Positions 43,309 to 51,567 of a stretch of DNA of 64,000 nucleotides are shown piece by piece. This DNA is from CAIODY01 sp046051225 (lineage in GTDB: Bacteria > Bacteroidota > Bacteroidia > Chitinophagales > CAIODY01), in assembly GCA_046051225.1 (NCBI GenBank), contig JBJOOR010000001.1, positions 248,001 to 312,000 of the forward strand, given 5' to 3'. The notes under the pieces were generated by a model. It did not search any database. It worked only from the letters and a program-made list of their open reading frames with translations, and was not told where the DNA came from. A program made the translations under genes and the position numbers. How positions within the stretch are numbered: position 1 is the first letter of the stretch; each line of letters opens with the position of its first letter.

Positions 43309-44049
43309 CTATTTTAATAGTTGGGCTTCGGCATATCTTTTAAATGAAGCATAAGCCGATAGTTTTGCTACATGAAAACCAGCCACACCATCCAAAAATC
43401 CGAGCTTGATAAAATACATTTTTATAAAAGTAGCAATGGGCGAAAACAATTTTTTAAGTTGAATTTTTATCGTTGAATAGTGTTGAATTTTTTGAGCTTC
43501 GAGTTTTGCATATTTTTCAATTTTTAATTTATGTTCATGCATTGTGTTGAATGAATAATGCAAAATATCACCTTGTAAATAAGTAATATGTTCGGTTTTT
43601 ATAAATTCAATATGTTCGTGCACCACCAAGTTTTTCCATTGTGTAGTTTGCTTGTTAAACAATCGTATTTTTTTATCGGGATACCAGCCGCCATGTTTAA
43701 TCCAACTACCACAATAATTAGTTAACCGATTCATTTCATAAGCCCCCGATAAATTATTCTTTATGGATAAAATAGAGTTTTTTAACTGCTCTGAAATAGC
43801 TTCATCGGCATCTAACGAAAGGATATAATTATTTTGGGCAATAGTATGTCCAAAGTTTTTTGTAGCTGCATATCCCTGCCATTTTGTAGAAACAAATTTT
43901 ACATTTTTTTGCAAGCAAATTTCTTTTGTTTTATCTGTACTAAATGAATCAATAATTATTATTTCATCAGCTATATCAAGCAAAGAATTAATGCATCTTT
44001 CAATATTTAGTTCTTCATTAAATGTAATTACTACGGCGCTTATTTTCAT
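43309..44049 (-). CDS. Glycosyltransferase family 2 (LPS-type)
   Basis: 246 residues. It begins MKISAVVITFNEELNIERCI, has IADEIIIIDSFSTDKTKEIC and the metal-binding DxD in LSLDADEAIS, and a basic C-terminal end that may contact the membrane. It matches GT2 enzymes of the WaaE/LgtF sort that add hexoses to lipooligosaccharide core. Its ATG overlaps the stop of the O-antigen ligase gene by 4 bp (ATGA), so both are cotranslated and belong to surface glycan assembly. Confidence 0.92.
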   Translation of the reverse strand: MKISAVVITFNEELNIERCINSLLDIADEIIIIDSFSTDKTKEICLQKNVKFVSTKWQGYAATKNFGHTIAQNNYILSLDADEAISEQLKNSILSIKNNLSGAYEMNRLTNYCGSWIKHGGWYPDKKIRLFNKQTTQWKNLVVHEHIEFIKTEHITYLQGDILHYSFNTMHEHKLKIEKYAKLEAQKIQHYSTIKIQLKKLFSPIATFIKMYFIKLGFLDGVAGFHVAKLSAYASFKRYAEAQLLK

Positions 44050-45296
44050 ATTTCATTCATAGTTTTAAATTGATAATGCAATAGTAAAATAAGAAACAAA
44101 AACAAGGTTGTACCAATCTGTATTTCTAATGTGGTTTCGGAAATAAAAGAGCTAAGCATGATAATAAAAACACAAGCCACTATCCATTTTTTATAATTTT
44201 TGTGCTGATAAAAAATAAGTAGTATAGTGATAAATACAAATGCGGCTCCAAAAATTCCGATACCAACAGCGGTAAATAAAAATTGATTATGTGGTTCAAA
44301 CCTTTGACTGTCTTCAATTTCTGGATGCAGTGCAATATATTGTTTTTTTACTTCATCTTCTACATCACCCATTCCTACACCCATCAACATATTATTTTTT
44401 AAAACATTCCAACCCATTTCTTGGCTCATTAATCTACCTGCATCGCTTTTGCCTTGTACGTTTTTTCCATTTAAATATTCGCCAATATCGTATCGCATAT
44501 AACCAATTTTTGTAGCAATAGTTGGCGAACTAAAAATAGCAATACCACAAATTGCAATAGCTACTACCAAAGCCACCAATGCATGCTTCCATTGCTTTTT
44601 TATCAGCAAAAAATAGAAAATAAAATAAATAGTACTTAAATAAAAACCCAATAATCCACTTCGTACCGATAAGATATGCAAATAAACGATAAGCAATAAA
44701 CTGATGAAAAAATAGAAATATTTTTCGAATGGATATTTTAAATAAAACTCAATTCGATACAAATAAATGCCTAACCATACACAGCAAGCCACAGCCAAAC
44801 TAAATCGGATATGGTCTTTGGGTGTCCATAATGTTTGTGCGGCGGCGTATGATTGCACAACTGAATGGTAATGAAAAATTAAATGACCAACAGAATAAAT
44901 GCTATACAATACAATACTCATCCAAAAAATAAAAATGAGCTTATGGAATTGTTTTTTATCAATAGGAAATAAATTGCTAATAGCAAACGGAAGAATTAAA
45001 AATGGCAATTTTACTCTTACTCTTTCGGCCCAATAGCCCATGTTATCTGATTGAAAATAACTTAACAATGTGATAAAGAATACGGCAGTAAGCAGCCATG
45101 TAATATTGTCTTTAAAAAATGATTTGAAATGATTTGAAATATTGGGATGTACTACTGCATTGGTTATTAAGCCAATCATACCAAGGGTTATACAAAATCG
45201 GCTACAAAAAATAGATGTCAAAATTAAAGCACTGCACCAAAAGGAAATTTTTTGACGAATTGATTCGGAAGAAAAATAAAAATAAAAATTACCCAT
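44046..45296 (-). CDS. O-antigen ligase family (WaaL/Wzy-type) membrane protein
   Basis: 416 residues with about 11 membrane segments. The long soluble loop before the last segments has GMGDVEDEVKKQYIALHPEI and RFEPHNQFLF, the PHN motif typical of the ligase/polymerase superfamily (Wzy_C). SVRSGLLGFYLSTIYF is the Arg-bearing segment. It could be an O-antigen ligase or a polysaccharide polymerase; sequence alone does not decide. It is coupled to the GT2 gene. Confidence 0.9.
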   Translation of the reverse strand: MGNFYFYFSSESIRQKISFWCSALILTSIFCSRFCITLGMIGLITNAVVHPNISNHFKSFFKDNITWLLTAVFFITLLSYFQSDNMGYWAERVRVKLPFLILPFAISNLFPIDKKQFHKLIFIFWMSIVLYSIYSVGHLIFHYHSVVQSYAAAQTLWTPKDHIRFSLAVACCVWLGIYLYRIEFYLKYPFEKYFYFFISLLLIVYLHILSVRSGLLGFYLSTIYFIFYFLLIKKQWKHALVALVVAIAICGIAIFSSPTIATKIGYMRYDIGEYLNGKNVQGKSDAGRLMSQEMGWNVLKNNMLMGVGMGDVEDEVKKQYIALHPEIEDSQRFEPHNQFLFTAVGIGIFGAAFVFITILLIFYQHKNYKKWIVACVFIIMLSSFISETTLEIQIGTTLFLFLILLLHYQFKTMNEI

Positions 45297-45366
45297 TAAT
45301 TGTATCTAAAAATGTATGCTTTTTAAACCCGATGTGTAACAAACGTACACAGCATAAATTTATTTC

Positions 45367-46137
45367 TTAAAATCTTAAATGCTTAACTGTATATCCATTA
45401 TTAATTAATTGTTTCAGCGAACCTATACCAATCTTTACATGCAAATCAGCATAATTAGTTGTAACCACAGTATCGCTGGCTTCGGTTTTTACACCTTCGG
45501 GTGTCATGGGTTGGTCGCTTATTAAAAGCAATGCACCACTTGGTATTTTGTTTGCAAATGCAACAGTAAAAACGGTAGCCGTTTCCATATCAATGGCTCT
45601 GCAACGTATATCAGTTAAGTATTGTTTAAATTTTTCATCCCATTCCCAAACTCGTCTGTTGGTGGTATAAACCGTACCTGTCCAATAATCTAATTCATTA
45701 TCACGAACTGTAGTTGAAATAGCTTTTTGCAAAGCAAATGATGGTAATGCTGGTACTTCTGGCGGAAAATAATCGTTGCTTGTTCCTTCGCCTCTGATAG
45801 CTGCAATGGGCAATATCCAACCGCCAATGCCTGGGCCTTTGCGCAAGCCACCGCATTTACCCAAAAACATTACAGCCTTTGGATGTATGGCACTTAACAA
45901 ATCTATAATGGTAGCAGCATTGGCACTGCCCATTCCAAAATTAATCATCGTAATGCCTTCGCCTGTTGCTGCTTGCATGGCTCTGCCTTTTCCTCTAATT
46001 TCGGCACCCGTTACTTCGGCAAATAAATCAATATAATTTGAAAAATTGGTAAGTAAAATGTACTGACTAAATTCTTCTAACGGCATGCCCGTATATCGTG
46101 GCAACCAATTATTTACAATTTCTTCTTTTGTTTTCAT
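45367..46137 (-). CDS. amn: AMP nucleosidase (short form)
   Basis: 256 residues: MKTKEEIVNNWLPRYTGMPL at the start, and the nucleoside-phosphorylase-like core INFGMGSANAATIIDLLSAI, FLGKCGGLRKG, AIDMETATVFTVAFA and LLISDQPMTPEGVKT. The Met-Glu pair and final Asp are the expected substrate residues. It cleaves AMP to adenine and ribose 5-phosphate. The protein lacks the N-terminal domain of E. coli Amn, as is usual for this phylum. Monocistronic. Confidence 0.95.
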   Translation of the reverse strand: MKTKEEIVNNWLPRYTGMPLEEFSQYILLTNFSNYIDLFAEVTGAEIRGKGRAMQAATGEGITMINFGMGSANAATIIDLLSAIHPKAVMFLGKCGGLRKGPGIGGWILPIAAIRGEGTSNDYFPPEVPALPSFALQKAISTTVRDNELDYWTGTVYTTNRRVWEWDEKFKQYLTDIRCRAIDMETATVFTVAFANKIPSGALLLISDQPMTPEGVKTEASDTVVTTNYADLHVKIGIGSLKQLINNGYTVKHLRF

Positions 46138-46178
46138 AACAAAATATTTAGATGGTAAATTTAAAATTTAAAATTTGA

Positions 46179-46664
46179 TTGTTGCTATCTGTTTTTAATC
46201 TTTACCAAAATTTAAAATTGCAATTCAAGTTTACATATCCATCCTTAAAAACCCGAATGCTAAACAACAAAGCCGAATTGTTTTGTTGCATCAGAAAAAA
46301 ATATGTGAGCATTACACCCGAAGAATTAGTAAGGCAACAACTAATTTATTTTTTGGTAGATGAAATAAAAATACCTTCGGCAAAAATTGCAGTTGAAAAA
46401 CAAATTGATGTAAATGGATTAAAAAAGCGATTTGATATTTTAGTATATAATAATGACTCAAAACCCATGATATTAGCCGAATGCAAAGCGCCGCAGATAA
46501 AACTTACAAGCGATGTTTTTTCGCAAATAGCTAATTATAATTTAACGCTGCAAGTAAAATATTTATTAGTGTGCAATGGAATTGATATTCATTTTTTCAA
46601 CATTAATTTTGAAGAAAAACAATTTCACGAACATTCATTTATTCCTGAATATTCAAGTTTATAA
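46179..46664 (+). CDS. HsdR N-terminal domain (type I restriction-like nuclease domain) protein
   Basis: 161 residues as read from a TTG at 46179; the next ATG is at 46258. Family resemblance starts before that ATG, so the longer form is favoured although the start codon is uncertain. The core IRKKYVSITPEELVRQQLIY, RFDILVYNNDSKPMILAECK (nuclease D...ExK) and YLLVCNGIDIHF matches the HSDR_N_2 group. No helicase domain, HsdM or HsdS is nearby, so it is a stand-alone domain protein, common in Bacteroidota and of unknown function. Its 3' end overlaps convergent xth by 6 bp. Confidence 0.85.
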   Translation: MLLSVFNLYQNLKLQFKFTYPSLKTRMLNNKAELFCCIRKKYVSITPEELVRQQLIYFLVDEIKIPSAKIAVEKQIDVNGLKKRFDILVYNNDSKPMILAECKAPQIKLTSDVFSQIANYNLTLQVKYLLVCNGIDIHFFNINFEEKQFHEHSFIPEYSSL

Positions 46665-47423
46665 ATCAATTTCTAACATCACTGGGCAATGGTCGCTGTG
46701 CTTTACATCGGGCATAATGGCAGCACTTTTTAATTGCGATTTTAATCCTTCCGAAGCATTTATATAATCAATGCGCCAACCTTTATTATTGTTTCGGGCA
46801 TTAGCTCTAAAACTCCACCAGCTGTATTGATGAGGGCTTTGATTAAAATGACGGAAAGTATCTATAAATCCATTGGCAAAAAAATCATCCATCCAAGCTC
46901 GTTCTTCAGGCAAAAATCCTGATGAATCTTTGTTGCCTTTTGGGTCATGAATATCAATAGCTTGATGACAAATATTATAATCGCCAGCTACTAATAATTT
47001 TGGATATTTCTTTTTTACATCAGTAATAAATGAAAGATAATGATTCAGAAATTTCATCTTCACATCTTGTCTTACATCGCCACTGCTGCCGCTTGGAAAA
47101 TAAGTATTTACAATCATCACATCGCCAAATAATGCTTTTATCACTCTGCCTTCTTTGTCGTATTCATCAACGCCACAGCCTATTTCAACCAAATCGGGTT
47201 TTTGTTTTGAAAAAATACCTACACCGCTATATCCTTTTTTTTCTGCCGAATGCCAATAATGATGATAGCCTAAATGGTCGAAAATAGTTGTATCTACTTG
47301 TTCTTTATTAGCTTTTAATTCTTGCACACAAATCACATCAAAATCATTTTGCTCAATCCATTGTGCAAAGCCCTTGCCCAATGCCGAACGTATACCATTT
47401 AAATTGTAAGATATTATTTTCAT
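46659..47423 (-). CDS. xth: Exodeoxyribonuclease III (AP endonuclease)
   Basis: 254 residues. It starts MKIISYNLNGIRSALGKGFA. VCVQELKANKEQ contains the metal Glu, VAGDYNICHQAID the Asp and Asn, and DVKHSDHCPVMLEIDL the catalytic Asp-His at the end. It acts on abasic sites in base-excision repair. Neighbouring RNase HI follows on the opposite side with 41 bp between. Confidence 0.97.
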   Translation of the reverse strand: MKIISYNLNGIRSALGKGFAQWIEQNDFDVICVQELKANKEQVDTTIFDHLGYHHYWHSAEKKGYSGVGIFSKQKPDLVEIGCGVDEYDKEGRVIKALFGDVMIVNTYFPSGSSGDVRQDVKMKFLNHYLSFITDVKKKYPKLLVAGDYNICHQAIDIHDPKGNKDSSGFLPEERAWMDDFFANGFIDTFRHFNQSPHQYSWWSFRANARNNNKGWRIDYINASEGLKSQLKSAAIMPDVKHSDHCPVMLEIDL

Positions 47424-47464
47424 TGTTTTAAAATTGTAGGATTCAAATGTAAAAAATGTATCGA

Positions 47465-47938
47465 CTATGGTTCAATTTTTTTCACCGCTTCTCTTACTTT
47501 GTTTCTGCAAAGTTTATCTACTTCAATATTATAATTAGTAATATCGGTTTGTTTTTGATGAGCTTTTATTTTTTCAAATTCGATATTAAAAATATCTGAA
47601 AGCCTTAATAATTCTTTTACCAAATCTGTATTGCGTACTTCATTTTTGGCTTTGGTTTTAAAATCTGTTGCCGTTAGTTTTTCTTTGCGCCGCATCAATC
47701 CTATTACATATTGGCTATCCGAAATAATTTTTACTAATTTTATTTCAGCATAATTTTTTAAAATATAATGTAAGGCTGAAATAACAGCCAATAGCTCCAT
47801 GCGTTGATGCGTAGTGTTTTCAACCATTTCGGTAAGTGTAATTTTTTTGTCCTCTACAAAAATTATAGAAGCCCAAGCGCCTATTTCTAATTGTGTATGA
47901 CAACTGCCATCGGTATAAATTAAAGCTGAATTATTCAT
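47465..47938 (-). CDS. rnhA: Ribonuclease HI-like protein
   Basis: 157 residues from the ATG at 47938 (a TTG at 47944 adds two). It has the acidic residues of RNase HI: YTDGSCHT, QRMELLAVISALHYIL, KIISDSQYVIG and, after FEKIKAHQKQTD, NIEVDKLCRN. It removes RNA from RNA/DNA hybrids. Sequence is more divergent from E. coli RnhA than the name implies. The palindromic element at 47941-48015 begins 2 bp before the ATG, so it sits on the ribosome-binding region. Confidence 0.85.
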   Translation of the reverse strand: MNNSALIYTDGSCHTQLEIGAWASIIFVEDKKITLTEMVENTTHQRMELLAVISALHYILKNYAEIKLVKIISDSQYVIGLMRRKEKLTATDFKTKAKNEVRNTDLVKELLRLSDIFNIEFEKIKAHQKQTDITNYNIEVDKLCRNKVREAVKKIEP

Positions 47939-47940
47939 AT

Positions 47941-48015
47941 TCAAAAAATCTTTTTGTTAGTTAAACATCACCCTTAATACCTATCCAAAGTGGAGAGGGA
48001 TTGGTGATTTTTTGA
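47941..48015. repeat. Inverted-repeat-flanked palindromic element upstream of the RNase HI gene
   Basis: TCAAAAAATC (47941-47950) and GATTTTTTGA (48006-48015) form a perfect 10-bp inverted repeat. The inside contains a second inverted pair ATCACC/GGTGAT and the palindrome TCCAAAGTGGA followed by GAGGG. Total length is 75 bp, nearly that of the copy inside the YyaL-like gene. Confidence 0.65.
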
Positions 48016-48021
48016 AAATGA

Positions 48022-48540
48022 TTATTCGTTTTTAAACCACGAGCTATACATTAAATAATTATCGGCAATGCCTTTTACTAAGCGTTCAAATTGTTCGGGG
48101 TTTACTTCTTTTACTTTTTTAGCAGGGCAGCCAGCATAAATACAACCGCTTTCAACCACCGAATTTTCAAGCACTACAGCACCTGCGGCAATTATTGAAT
48201 TAGATTTTACTAAGGCATGGTCCATTACAATGGCACCCATACCAATCAATACATTATCTTCTAATGTGCAGCCATGCACCAAAGCATTATGACCAATTGA
48301 AACATTATTACCAATTGTAGTGGCTGCTTTTTGGTATGTGCAATGAATCACAGCACCATCTTGTATATTTACTTTGTTGCCAATACGGATGCTATGCACA
48401 TCGCCACGAACAACGGCATTAAACCATACGCTACAATCATTGCCCATTTGCACATCGCCAACTATGGTTGAGTTGGGAGCCAGAAAACAATTTTCGCCAA
48501 ACTGTGGATGTATGCCTTTTACGGGTAGAAGTAATGCCAT
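48022..48540 (-). CDS. Gamma-class carbonic anhydrase-like protein
   Basis: 172 residues from the ATG at 48540. Left-handed beta-helix hexapeptides run through the protein (FLAPNSTIVGDVQMGNDCSV, SIRIGNKVNIQDGAVIHCTY, TTIGNNVSIGHNALVHGCTL). Three His ligands are in IHC, IGHNALVHG. A C-terminal helix (VNPEQFERLVKGIADNYLMY) packs on the helix trimer. It may hydrate carbon dioxide or serve as a structural acyl-transferase-like trimer (YrdA type). Confidence 0.93.
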   Translation of the reverse strand: MALLLPVKGIHPQFGENCFLAPNSTIVGDVQMGNDCSVWFNAVVRGDVHSIRIGNKVNIQDGAVIHCTYQKAATTIGNNVSIGHNALVHGCTLEDNVLIGMGAIVMDHALVKSNSIIAAGAVVLENSVVESGCIYAGCPAKKVKEVNPEQFERLVKGIADNYLMYSSWFKNE

Positions 48541-48669
48541 TTGTAAAATTTTATTTAATAAATTCAAAGATAAAATTTGTAAGTGTATGCTATAAATAAA
48601 ATTTTTTTTATCAACCGTGTTTTAAATCAATTTTGATTGAGCAATATAATGCATGGCTTTTTGTTGATT

Positions 48670-49581
48670 TTATTTAGCATCAATTATCACAGGCTGATTG
48701 CCTTTACCACCCATAAAAATTATTTTGCTATTGGTTGAGCCAGCTAATTCTTTCATTGCTTTTATTTGTTCGTATTGCAATTGTTTATCCGTTAATCCTT
48801 CGCTAATAATGTGTTGATAATCGGCTATACCCTGCGCTTCTACACGTTTACGTTCGGCTTCTTGTTTTTCTTTTTGTAATACAAATTGCATTTTTTGTGC
48901 TTCCTGTTCGGCTTGTATTTTTTCTTCAATTGTACCTTTTACACTGGCAGGCAATGCAATATTTCTAATCAACAATTGTTCTAAAATCAATCCACGATTT
49001 TTAAAATTATCTTCAATACTTTTCGAAATTCTTACTTGAAATTCTTCTCGTTTTGTTGAATATAAAGACACAGCATCATACGAAACAGCGTTGTCTCTAA
49101 TACGAGTACGGGTAATTGGGCGTACAATTTTATCGGTATAATCTAACCCAACTTCTCTTAATAAATTGGGTGCTTCGGTAGGCACCACACGGTATAAAAT
49201 TGTTAAATCAATCACCACCTCTAATCCATCAGCAGTTAGTACTCTTATGGCATCATCGCCTTGTTTATTGCCCTCATCATGTATGGCGCTCATGGTATAA
49301 TTTTGGGTTTTTATATCCATCATTTTTACATCCATTAACGGGTTTACAAAATTCATTCCGCTGGTTAATACATCGGGTTCAACCTTACCAAATAAGGCTT
49401 TTACACCTACATGACCCGAATCTACTTGAACAAAGCAAGCCGTAATAATGCCTAAAGCCATTATTAAAAGCCCAGCCAATCTTGCAAAATTTGTGATTCG
49501 GATAGTCTGTGGAGTGTTGATGATACGAGCTGCTACAACAGCAGCAATCAAGATAATTAACCCGATAATAATGAGTGCCAT
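48670..49581 (-). CDS. SPFH/prohibitin-family membrane protein
   Basis: 303 residues. An N-terminal double hydrophobic segment (LIIIGLIILIAAVVAARIIN; LAGLLIMALGIITACFV) is followed by the SPFH domain (VDSGHVGVKALFGKVEPDVL, VDLTILYRVVPTEAPNLLRE) and a coiled coil (EEKIQAEQEAQKMQFVLQKE). In other bacteria prohibitin-like proteins form membrane microdomain rings and modulate FtsH. No ftsH is in the window. Confidence 0.93.
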   Translation of the reverse strand: MALIIIGLIILIAAVVAARIINTPQTIRITNFARLAGLLIMALGIITACFVQVDSGHVGVKALFGKVEPDVLTSGMNFVNPLMDVKMMDIKTQNYTMSAIHDEGNKQGDDAIRVLTADGLEVVIDLTILYRVVPTEAPNLLREVGLDYTDKIVRPITRTRIRDNAVSYDAVSLYSTKREEFQVRISKSIEDNFKNRGLILEQLLIRNIALPASVKGTIEEKIQAEQEAQKMQFVLQKEKQEAERKRVEAQGIADYQHIISEGLTDKQLQYEQIKAMKELAGSTNSKIIFMGGKGNQPVIIDAK

Positions 49582-49650
49582 AATATTAATTTTTCACAAA
49601 GCTATACAAACAAGTATGCAATAAATTAAATTATAATGCACACTATGTTT

Positions 49651-50181
49651 CTATAAATTTTTCCAAAACCAAAAGTCGGTTTGTGGTGTAGTACCAAGCG
49701 GAAAATCATTTTCAATACCTGTATTTTCAAAGCCCATTTTTTTATAAAATTCTTGCGCTCTTATGTTGTATTCCCATACGCTTAAATACATTTTATTGTA
49801 GCCTCTTTCTTTTGCAAATTCAAATGCATGTTGCATCAAAGGTTTGGCTATGCCTTTGCCTTTTGCTTCGTTGATGCAATACAATCTTTTTAATTCAATT
49901 GAATTAAAATTGTTTAAAGCATCAAATGGATGATCTTGTTGCAATTTAATTCTGTAATAACCCAATGCTTTTTTATGCTCATCAAAACCCACATAAAAAA
50001 AATCGTTTTCATCATTTAATTCCTGCGCTACTTGATTTTTGTTGAAGAATTTTTCCAATACAAAATTCATATCGGCAATGGTACAAGTGCCGTTAAAAGT
50101 ATCATAAAATGTGGTGCTGCCCAATGTTGAAATTAATTCAACATCATTGGTTGTGGCTCGGCGAATAGCGATGTTTTGCAT
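49651..50181 (-). CDS. GNAT family N-acetyltransferase
   Basis: 176 residues from the ATG at 50181 (a start at 50196 adds MYFYN). It has the GNAT layout: IRRATTNDVELISTLG, the beta-4 strand FNSIELKRLYCINEAKGKGI with the acetyl-CoA loop, and LSVWEYNIRAQEFYKKMGFE near the end. RKAKGKGI-like 'EAKGKGIAKPLM' is the pyrophosphate-binding signature. Substrate unknown; context gives no help. Confidence 0.9.
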   Translation of the reverse strand: MQNIAIRRATTNDVELISTLGSTTFYDTFNGTCTIADMNFVLEKFFNKNQVAQELNDENDFFYVGFDEHKKALGYYRIKLQQDHPFDALNNFNSIELKRLYCINEAKGKGIAKPLMQHAFEFAKERGYNKMYLSVWEYNIRAQEFYKKMGFENTGIENDFPLGTTPQTDFWFWKNL

Positions 50182-50314
50182 GTTGTAAAAGTACAAACAA
50201 AGTCATCTTGAATTATCTGGATATTTTTATTTTCTTTGATAAAAGAAAAATGCGAAACGTAATGCAAATTGAAAATTTTGCGGATAGTTTCAAAAGTATT
50301 AATTCAAAACAATC

Positions 50315-50497
50315 ATGATAAATTTGATAGCCGAATTTGTAGGATTTTTAATTAGCGCTGTTTTTTTAATTACAGTTATACTATCATTTTTTGATGAATG
50401 GAAAACTCAGCAAAAAACATTTTGGAAAACTATTTTACTTAGCATAGCAACAATGGCAATCGCCTCACTTGTTGTTAGATGGTCTTTATTTCATTAG
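50315..50497 (+). CDS. Small membrane protein of 60 residues
   Basis: 60 residues with two membrane segments (MINLIAEFVGFLISAVFLIT; TILLSIATMAIASLVVRW) joined by a charged loop (FFDEWKTQQKTFWK). It has an ATG and an upstream TTTTGC box about 40 bp before it. No family is recognised and coding status is less certain than for neighbours. The following 160 bp to hemC show no gene. Confidence 0.45.
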   Translation: MINLIAEFVGFLISAVFLITVILSFFDEWKTQQKTFWKTILLSIATMAIASLVVRWSLFH

Positions 50498-50658
50498 TAT
50501 TTTCAAAAAACAAAAATTTTAAAAGCTTCTGCTCGTTCTCTCCAAATGTGTGGGCTTGGTAACAGCTCGTTCCGATACTTCAAAACAATATATTTCATAT
50601 ACAAGCTTAAACATTTTTTCAATTATAAGTAGTATAGTCAGTGGCTCACATTAATTTT

Positions 50659-51567
50659 TCATCTTTTCACTTTTTTCAAAATCACATCGCCACCATTTTG
50701 TAATAATTTTTCGGCAGCTATTTTACCTGCATTTGCAACATCATTTTTATTAACTATTAGTTCTACTTCGGCTTTTTCTTTTCCATCAATCGTTAAAATA
50801 TTGCCTTTAAAGTTCATGATGTTGTTTGCACCAATTGTAGCTAAAGCTGCTATGGGCATTGAGCAGCCGCCCATTAATGTTCTTAAAAATTGTCGTTCGG
50901 CTTGTACACAAATGGCAGTTTGCTCATCATTAAAATATTGGCAATGGGCAATGGTTGTTGCATCATCTTGGCGGCAAACTACTGCTATTGCACCTTGTGC
51001 AGGCGCTGGCAACATCCAATCTAAAGCTATATAATGTGGTATTTGCAAAGCAATGCGCTCAACACCAGCGGCGGCAAACAAAGCACCAGCCCAATGTTGG
51101 TTGGTTTGTAGTTTTTGTAATCGAGTATTTATATTACCTCTTAATAATTCGAAAGTGTGATTGGGATATCGGTGTAGCCATTGAGCTTTGCGGCGCAAAC
51201 TACTGGTGGCAATGATTAGCGGTTTATCGAAATCAATACTTCTATCTTTTACTACCATCCAATCTGTATAATTAGCTCGTGGTAAAATGGCTGCAATAGT
51301 AAGCCCTGTGGGCAATTGAGTGGGTACATCTTTTAATGAATGCACAGCCACATCAATTTTTTTATTCAATAATGCAGCATCCAAGGTTTTGGTAAAAATG
51401 CCTTGTACACCCATTTCGTACAATGGCGAAACCAAATCAATATCGCCTTCGCTTTTAATTTCTATTAATTGGGTAGTAGCAACGGTATTAAGTTTTTGCT
51501 GAATAAATTGGGCTTGCCATAGCGCCAATTGGCTATCTCTAGTTCCTATTTTAATGTTTGATTTCAA
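50659..51567 (-). CDS. hemC: Hydroxymethylbilane synthase (porphobilinogen deaminase)
   Basis: 302 residues. It assembles four porphobilinogen molecules into hydroxymethylbilane in haem synthesis. Visible are IGTRDSQLALWQAQ, HSLKDVPTQLP, TSSLRRKAQWLHRYP, LRGNINTRLQKL and the dipyrromethane Cys loop LMGGCSMPIAA near residue 235. No ATG is available: the frame begins with TTG at 51567, inside the 3' end of hemA (17-bp overlap). Translational coupling to hemA is likely. Confidence 0.96.
   Translation of the reverse strand: MKSNIKIGTRDSQLALWQAQFIQQKLNTVATTQLIEIKSEGDIDLVSPLYEMGVQGIFTKTLDAALLNKKIDVAVHSLKDVPTQLPTGLTIAAILPRANYTDWMVVKDRSIDFDKPLIIATSSLRRKAQWLHRYPNHTFELLRGNINTRLQKLQTNQHWAGALFAAAGVERIALQIPHYIALDWMLPAPAQGAIAVVCRQDDATTIAHCQYFNDEQTAICVQAERQFLRTLMGGCSMPIAALATIGANNIMNFKGNILTIDGKEKAEVELIVNKNDVANAGKIAAEKLLQNGGDVILKKVKR

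Noticed and set aside
46179..46664. Type I restriction-modification system
   Set aside because: Only the HsdR N-terminal domain is present; no helicase, methylase or specificity subunit is in the window.
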